A stretch of DNA of 64,000 nucleotides, from positions 5,061,340-5,125,339 of the forward strand of contig OY294050.1 of the NCBI GenBank assembly GCA_958510825.1, in the 5' to 3' direction. Position 1 is the first letter of the stretch. Each line of letters starts with the position of its first letter. The notes under the pieces were generated by a model, which ran no database searches, had not been told where the DNA came from, and worked only from the letters and a program-made list of their open reading frames with translations. Below, one piece after another: positions 55,801 to 63,700 of this stretch. Made by a program: the position numbers and the translations under genes. Source of the DNA: Brachypterus glaber (lineage: Eukaryota; Arthropoda; Insecta; Coleoptera; Kateretidae).

Positions 55801-58800
55801 ACCAAAATGTCATATAGCTGCTATTTCACGCTTTTTTGCATATATTGGTATGGTGGCTTTTTCCCTAGGGAAAATATATAAAGTTTAGTGCCTTATAAAC
55901 GGCAAACTATTAAAATCTATAAATAAATTGCACTGCTCTACAACAGAATTTTCACAATCAATGAGAAAATCCCTACCAAAATGTCATATAGCTGCTATTT
56001 CACGCTTTTTTGCATATATTGGTATGGTGGCTTTTTCCCTAGGGAAAATATATAAAGTTTAGTGCCTTATAAACGGCAAACTATTAAAATCTATAAATAA
56101 ATTGCACTGCTCTACAACAGAATTTTCACAATCAATGAGAAAATCCCTACCAAAATGTCATATAGCTGCTATTTCACGCTTTTTTGCATATATTGGTATG
56201 GTGGCCTTTTCCCTAGGGAAAATATATAAAGTTTAGTGCCTTATAAACGGCAAACTATTAAAATCTATAAATAAATTGCACTGCTCTACAACAGAATTTT
56301 CACAATCAATGAGAAAATCCCTACCAAAATGTCATATAGCTGATATTTCACGCTTTTTTGCATATATTGGTATGGTGGCTTTTTCCCTAGGGAAAATATA
56401 TAAAGTTTAGTGCCTTATAAACGGCAAACTATTAAAATCTATAAATAAATTGCACTGCTCTACAACAGAATTTTCACAAACAATGAGAAAATCCCTACCA
56501 AAATGTCATATAGCTGCTATTTCACGCCCTTTTGCAGATATTGGTATGGTGGCTTTTTCTCTAGGGAAAATATATATTTTTTTTTTCAAAGGATATCACT
56601 TTTTTTATTTAAAATAAAGCAGGACCCAACGCCATATTTATTTAAACATGTTTTCAAAAAGTGCAAACAAAAACAATAAAACTGGCCATATCTCAAAATA
56701 TCTAATTTTGCAGATAGGACAACTTGTCTTAGGGGCAGAGCATAAATCCTTTCCTAGAAAATCCTAATTTCAAAAACTAAATTAAGTTATGGGTCAAATA
56801 CCTCATAGTGCGTTGGCTTGCATTAAAGATTTTTTTTTTATTATTTTTGTTTTTTTTTCAGGATGATGAACCTCCCGAGATCACATACTGTGTGGTGGAA
56901 AATACAGGGACCCTTACACTACAGGCGATCACACCGACACAACCTATGCCTGCACAGGAAGAGTTGGATGCAAAATTTGCAGAACTTGTGGTAAGTAATA
57001 ATTTATTAGGGGTAGAAATAGTTATTTGCGCTTCTAGTAGAGGTAAGTGAATGTTTTCTGTGTGAGGTCGTATTTTGTGGACCGAAGCCGAGTTGAGGTC
57101 CATAAACACGACCGAAGCGGAGTTGAGGTCCATAAACACGACCGAAGACAGAAAAAAACTTACCTACGAGTAGTTCATTACGTTTTTCTCACTACCAAGG
57201 AGTTCAAATCTTATTTTATTAATAATATTTTTGACATTTATATGTGTTACAATTTAAGAAATCATTTTTTATGGAATCACTCTATAAAATTAGAAATAGA
57301 AGTCTTGTGTCTACATGTCCCCCTGCGGTAAATGTAAGCACACTTAGTGTCCTTGTGCGGTAAAGCAATATTAAACATCGAGTAGATGTGACGATCAGAG
57401 TCGTAGCTATGGAGAGATGGGGGAGTCTCCCCCGCACCATCTTAAAATTCGAACAATTTCATGGGTTGAAAATATAAAAGTTGTAATTTTAGACTTTTTT
57501 TTTTGTTTTCAGTCATCAACTTTTTTGTTGAGGGAGATAAAAGTTGTAATTAAGAATAAAAAAAGTTGTGATTTTTGACCTTCTCCCCCACCCCCCACCA
57601 AATCTTTTGGTGGTGATATAGAACACCTACTTTTTACAGAAAATATCTGTGAATTAAGGTAACCCCGAAAAAAATATTACCTCTTTAAATATTGTATGTA
57701 TTTGATATATTACAAGGCAAGCAAAGAAACCTAATTTAAATAATTATAATTAATAATTATTAATTATGCTTAAAATTAAATTACCCATTCAAATCTTATG
57801 AGAACAAACATCTTATTCTTATTTTTATAATGTCTGTAATTTGTACAAATCTAATTCGTTGTTAACATATGTTAGCACTATTATTATTTTTTACAAAATC
57901 AGTTCTACTCTAATTAGAAACGATTGCATAATTTAAGTGAATTCAATTGAATTTTAATTTTTTTATATAGAATAATATTTTTGTTGAGGTTTTAAAAAAT
58001 AATTTTAAAATTTTTCACTGTAGAAAAAATGTTATGTTTTATGCGAGGTAAAAGTCTCATTTTGTCGCTCGTCTGTGGTTTCCTGGCTGGCTATGCTCAT
58101 TGGTTAATGCGGCAGACTAACATCTCTACTCTAAATTTCTCTACTCCCTAACATCCCTACTCCATAACATTCCTACTCCACAACAACTCTACTCCGTAAC
58201 ATCTCTACTCCATAACATCTCTACTTCGTAACAACTCTACTCCACACTATATGCACTTTATTAGCCACTTAATAATAAATGAGCAGTTCAAAGAACAAAG
58301 AATCTTCTTCTTCTAGATTATTTTATTTTTTTCCTAGAAAACGTTTATCTTTAAATGTAAATCTAGAACAATCATAAATGAATTATTCTAAAAGCAACAA
58401 TGACCGCGTACTCTTAACATGCACTAATATGTAAGTAATTAATAAACTTACGGAGTAGAGATGTTATGGAGTAGAGATGTTACGGAGTAGAGTTGTTGTG
58501 GAGTAGGGATGTTATGGAGTAGGGATGTTATGGAGTAGAGAAATTTAGAGTATGTTATGGTTATGGTTATTAGGGTGGAGGGTAGCTATCTACACGCACT
58601 TAGGTCACTTAGCTGGGCCCATTGTACTACCTCCCTTTGGTCGCAGCAATTTAACCTCTCAGCCATCCAATTCTTTGAATATATCTAAGAAGATGTCTGG
58701 GAGTGATGCTGCTTATACCGGCCATGTCGAGCCTCTTATTAAGGCTAACGCTGGACAGTGACATAACACATGTTCCATTGTTTCCTCTTCCATGTAGCAT

Positions 58801-60687
58801 TCTCTACAGATGGGATCGACTGGCTTCCCCATGATGTTAAGATGCTTATTTAGTTTGCAGTGACCTGTTACGATGCTTGCAAACTGTCTTAGGTTATCCC
58901 TTTTTAGTTGCATACAAAAGCGTGCTGTCTTTTCACACGGAGTGGGAAGGGCTGCTCTTGCATGTTTACAGTCGTTTCTCGTAATCCAATTACGGGTGTA
59001 TTTTATGTGAGTTTCTTGATTAATGAGAGCTGTTTTAAAAGCGACAGATACAGGGATTATGGGCTCTGGACCAATAGGTACAGAGCCTGAGCCTGCTCGT
59101 GCCAATCTATCTAAATTTAGAGTAGAGATGTTAGTCTGCCGTTAATGCTACAGACTCGCTACAAAATACACCACTTTTTTCTGGTAATAGAGCAATAACG
59201 AGGCAATAGCTGGGACATAATAGTTATTTATGGTACTAGTGGGTAAAGTAAGATATTGCCCATAAGAAAATTAACCTGCGAGGCGTCAAGCCAAGCAGGT
59301 TAATTTTCGAGAGAGCAATATCGGTTTACCCATACAAGGTTTTATCCAATAAATAGCTTAGGAATTCATATTTTTATTAAAAATTTTAAAGACATTTACA
59401 AGAAAATAATTTGACAAGTGACAGTTGAGTGGGTAAAATAAATAATTATCCACTCAATAAAGAAAAGCCACGAGGGGGTTATTATTGAGTTTATCTATTT
59501 AAAATAAAGCTGGTAATTGTCTTATTATCTGTATGTATTGGATAAAAATATTTTAGACGGTAAAAAATAATTTTACTATAATTCCAAGTTATAAAATACA
59601 ACTTGTATTGCTTAAGTGTTAATTGTATCATATCATAAATATTACAGTTTTTCCTGTTTATAAAAATATTGCATACGCAACTGTAGAATCTGTCTAGCAT
59701 AAAATTTTGTACATTGTATATCTAATTACTTTTGTTAAATAATAACGATTAAAAAATTTCTAGTTATGCTATGGATCGAAATAAAACCCATAATATCAAC
59801 AATATAATACAATAATTATATTTTTTTAATCATAATAAAAATATATTAATATTAATATTTTTTTTAATAAATTTTAACTTATTCACCGACCGTAAATATA
59901 TGCTCACGCAGTGAACAATTTTAAGGTTTTCTATAAGTAAGATATTGAAAAGAAAAAGATGGCCTCTTTTACAAAATATATTAGTTTTTTCAATTCTCAT
60001 AAAATATGCCTATTTTTGAATGTATATTAAGTAAAGACATAAATTAAAATTGTTTTTAAGGAACAAAAATGTTAATGCTTTTTAAAATAGCATCCGTGCT
60101 AGATATGTGACATTTATGGCACACAAAAATAATCGACATGAATCTTACACGATCCATAAATTTCTTTAACAGAAGTAATAACTAATTTAAAAGTAATAAC
60201 ATTTAAAACATCGATTAACATTTATTTAATCTTGGAATATTTCTCAATCATACAGAGTGTTCGATAAATATAGCAATTTTCTTTAAAAGTCATATAAAAA
60301 AAAATAGAAACTTTGTTAAGTTTTGGTTAAAGTGTAGATAATATTGACCATTTTATTTATTATTTTCACATTCCGTAGGACATTCATATTTAAGCACATA
60401 GTGGCGCTTTGCCCATTTTGTAAATTAAATTTTTTTTCCAGAGGCCCCCTAGAAAAACTTTAAGAGTTTCAGACTTTTCTCATCTTCAGACCAAAGTTTC
60501 TGACGTGCATTAAATTTCCAGCTGTTTGGAATTTATAAAAAACCTTCTGGACAGACAGACAGACCGACAGACACCGCTGTATTTTTTTATATAGAAGATT
60601 TCTAGTAAAACTTAACTTCACGAAAAATAGAAAGAGAAAAAGGGATAGAGAGAAAAAAGGGAAAGAGAGAAAGAGAGAGAGGAAGAA

Positions 60688-60722
<35 letters not shown>

Positions 60723-63700
60723 GAAAGAGAGAGAGAGAGTGGAAGAAAGAGAGAGAGAGAGAGGAAGAAAGAGAGAGAGAGAGAGGAAGAAAGATAGAAA
60801 GAAAGAGAGAAAGGGAGAGAGAGAGACCAAGAGAAAGGGAGAGAAAGATAAGGAGAAAGAGAAAGAGATAGAGAGACATAAAATGCCTTTCCTTGTTCCG
60901 TGACACCCCGTAGATGCAAATATCCCACTTTGAAAACAATTACTTTGCGATAAAATACCGCAAAAGCAATTACACTTTTTGTTTGACACTTTAACATGTC
61001 GAAAGTGAGGATATTCACGGAAATTAAAATAATTTATTGACAATGCAATTTATTATCCTCCTTGCAGCAGAACAACTGAAAAGAATTTTATGCATTTTAA
61101 TGCATTTTTTACATTTTTTTAAAACAGAACAGAAAAAAATAAATTCAATTATTTTCGCTTTCAATTATAATTTCTGTGGAAAATATAACTAATAAAAAAA
61201 AACAGAACAGATGCTATAAAAAACTTCTGTCTGTCGAACTAAGATTAAATTTTTTTGTCTACCTAGTAACTTTTAAAAATAACATTTTTTAGAAAAATAC
61301 GTCAGAAACCCCTTACAAACCTTTATATTATTTACATACAATCCCCCCGAGATATTCAAAATCTCTAGTAAAACGGGGCAATTATCGAGTCCAAATACTG
61401 AGAGACGGAAAAAAAATATTTATCCAATACATAGAGATAATAAGACCATTACCAGCTTTATTTTAAAGAGATAAACTCAATAATAACCCCCGCGTGGCTT
61501 TTACTTTATTGAGTGGATAATTATTTATTTTACCCCCTCAACTGTCACTTGTCAAATTATTTTCTTGTAAATGTCATTAAAATTTTTAATAAAAATATGA
61601 ATTCCTAAGCTATTTATTGGATAAAACCTTGTATGGCACTCATGGGTAAACCGATATTGCCCTCTCGAAAATTAACCTGCTTGGCTGACGCCTCACAGGT
61701 TAATTTTCTCATTGGCAATATCTTACTTTACCCACTAGTACCATAAATAACTATTATATTTTTTTCAATTTAAAAATTTTAATTTCATCCCCTAGATTCT
61801 CTTCAAGGGAAAGTGGAAATTCAAAAATATGAAAGAGTTTATAAATATTTTGACTTGGATATTTCTCTTTTAATTTCAGGAGGAACTTGACCTGACAGCC
61901 CCAAATAAAATGGCAATGTTGAACTTACCTTCGCAGAAAAAATGGCAGATCTATTGCTCAAGAAAAGGGGGGGAGGATGAAATGGACCAAGCACACGCAC
62001 CTGAACATTACGTAGAAAGGCTACATGTATTATCAACAGTAAGTGTCACATAAAAAATAAAAAAATAAATAAATAAAAAAAAAATGTTTCGTTTTTTTTT
62101 AGGTTGAATACCCAGAATCAAACATAGAAGAAGAAATTCGAAATCGAACCAAGCAAATCGACGGGCTGAAAACGGCCCTTCGGACATCTACGCACAGTTT
62201 TGTGATAAAATTTATCGAAATGGATGGGTTGCCGGCCATTTTGGACTGCCTAGAGAGGATGGACTATCAAACTGCTCAAAGTTCCGTACACACGAGTCTA
62301 ATTGGATGTGTCAAAGCCTTGATGAATAATTCGGTAAGAAAATCACACTTGCACCCATGTCAAATTTACCCCGCTATCAAATTAACCTTTAGATACCTTA
62401 CTAAAAATACAAATATTTAATTTAGTTTTTGCTTTAGGTCCTAAAGTGGAGTTAGGGCCGGCTAAAGATTATCTTTGTCAATTTTTAAATATTTTTTTAA
62501 TTTTTTAACTTTTTTATTTTTTTTTTCTGTTATTTTAGACTGGCCGAGCTCACGTACTAGCTCACCCAACAAGTATCAACACAATTGCTCAATCTTTAAT
62601 CACAGAAAACATAAAAACGAAAATTGCAGTCCTAGAAATTTTGGGCGCAGTATGTTTGGTTTCTGGCGGCCACAAAAAGGTCTTAGATGCTATGTTACAT
62701 TACCAAAAATACGCGTACGAAAGAACGCGTTTTCAAGGAATTATAAATGATTTAGACAGGTCAACAGGTTAGTAGTACTAACTTAGTAAAGTATGGCACA
62801 CGGATCTGTGACAGTCAAAGGAATGCCGCAGAAAATTGAAATCGGAAATACGAGGTTCCCAGACTCAAGGGTGTAGATGAGGGGGTTATGGAGGTAATTA
62901 TCCCCCCCATAGGACAAAATATATGCTTTTTATTGCATTATGCTAAAAAAAATATAAATTTGTGTTTTTTTTATTTTTAATCTCGGAAAAAAGATCTTGA
63001 TATTACCCCCCTCCCATAGAAAAAAACACATCTACGCCCTTGCCCAGACTGAAAATCTAATAGTAATAGTATTTCTATCAATTAACTGCCTTTGAGGATA
63101 CAATAAATACAATATATAGTAGAGAAAAAGATGCAAGTCGCTTACAAAACAACTTTACACTACGTTATTTCAAGAAATCTTTGACATAAAGACTTGAAAT
63201 TTGGAACAAATTTTGTTTACTACAAGAAAATCTTTGTTCCAAATTTCAAGTCACTGGGTCAAAGCGTTTTTGAAATATCGTAGTCCAAACTTGTTTTACA
63301 AGCGACTTTTTTTCTCTTCTATACAGTATATATATATTAAAATCTATTCTACAATAGGTATTTCCAAAATGAATTTTTGTGGAATTTATTTCACTGTTTC
63401 AGATCCGTCTGGAAAATTTGACATATTTTCAGCTTTTTCACCTATTTTTTTCTTAATTTTTTTACAATTTTGTTTCACTAGGTGTCTATAGAGACGAAGT
63501 TAACCTAAAAACTGCCATTATGAGTTTTGTGAACGCAGTCCTAAACTACGGTTCCGGCCAAGAAAACCTAGAATTCAGGTTACATCTGAGGTACGAGTTC
63601 CTAATGCTGGGCATTCAGCCCATCATCGACAAACTTCGAGGCCACGAAAACGAGACTTTGGACAGACATCTTGATTTTTTCGAAATGGTACGGAACGAAG

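Larger units (their letters stand above)
40822..56861 (+). other. DAAM: DAAM intron 1 (about 16 kb)
   Basis: Bounded by GTAAGT and TTTTTTCAG. Filled with foldback elements, MITEs and one SINE; the individual items are listed separately. I see no other exon on either strand. Large first coding introns in formins often hold alternative promoters, but none is visible here. Confidence 0.8.
58111..59140. mobile_element. Foldback transposon built from 16-bp repeats, 8-bp TSD, interrupted
   Basis: Left end GGCAGACTAACATCTCTACT, right end its complement ending AGTCTGCC at 59140. GTTAATGC stands directly on both sides (58103-58110, 59141-59148). Each arm contains about six 16-bp units of the form ACTCCATAACATCTCT (58142-58245 and, inverted, 58451-58540). 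The centre (58250-58450) is unrelated AT-rich sequence. A retrotransposon fragment splits the right arm. Without it the element is about 460 bp. No ORF of its own. Confidence 0.9.
56991..61879 (+). other. DAAM: DAAM intron 2 (4.9 kb)
   Basis: Bounded by GTAAGT and TTTCAG. Holds the foldback at 58111, two copies of the hairpin family in opposite orientation, and the polypurine tract. Remaining parts (57200-58100, 59560-60600, 60900-61390) are AT-rich with nothing recognised. Confidence 0.85.

Noticed and set aside
55706..56575. CRISPR array
   Set aside because: The whole 174-bp unit is repeated without unique spacers, and the context is a eukaryotic intron.
56858..57139. 93-codon minus-strand ORF
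   Set aside because: Antisense to DAAM exon 2 and the GACCGAAG tandem repeat; the plus strand is clearly the coding one.
60469..61043. Three overlapping Leu/Ser-rich minus-strand ORFs of 138-156 codons
   Set aside because: They are read from the complement of the polypurine tract in three frames; repeats of this kind lack stops by composition.
61839..62036. 65-codon minus-strand ORF
   Set aside because: Antisense to DAAM exon 3.
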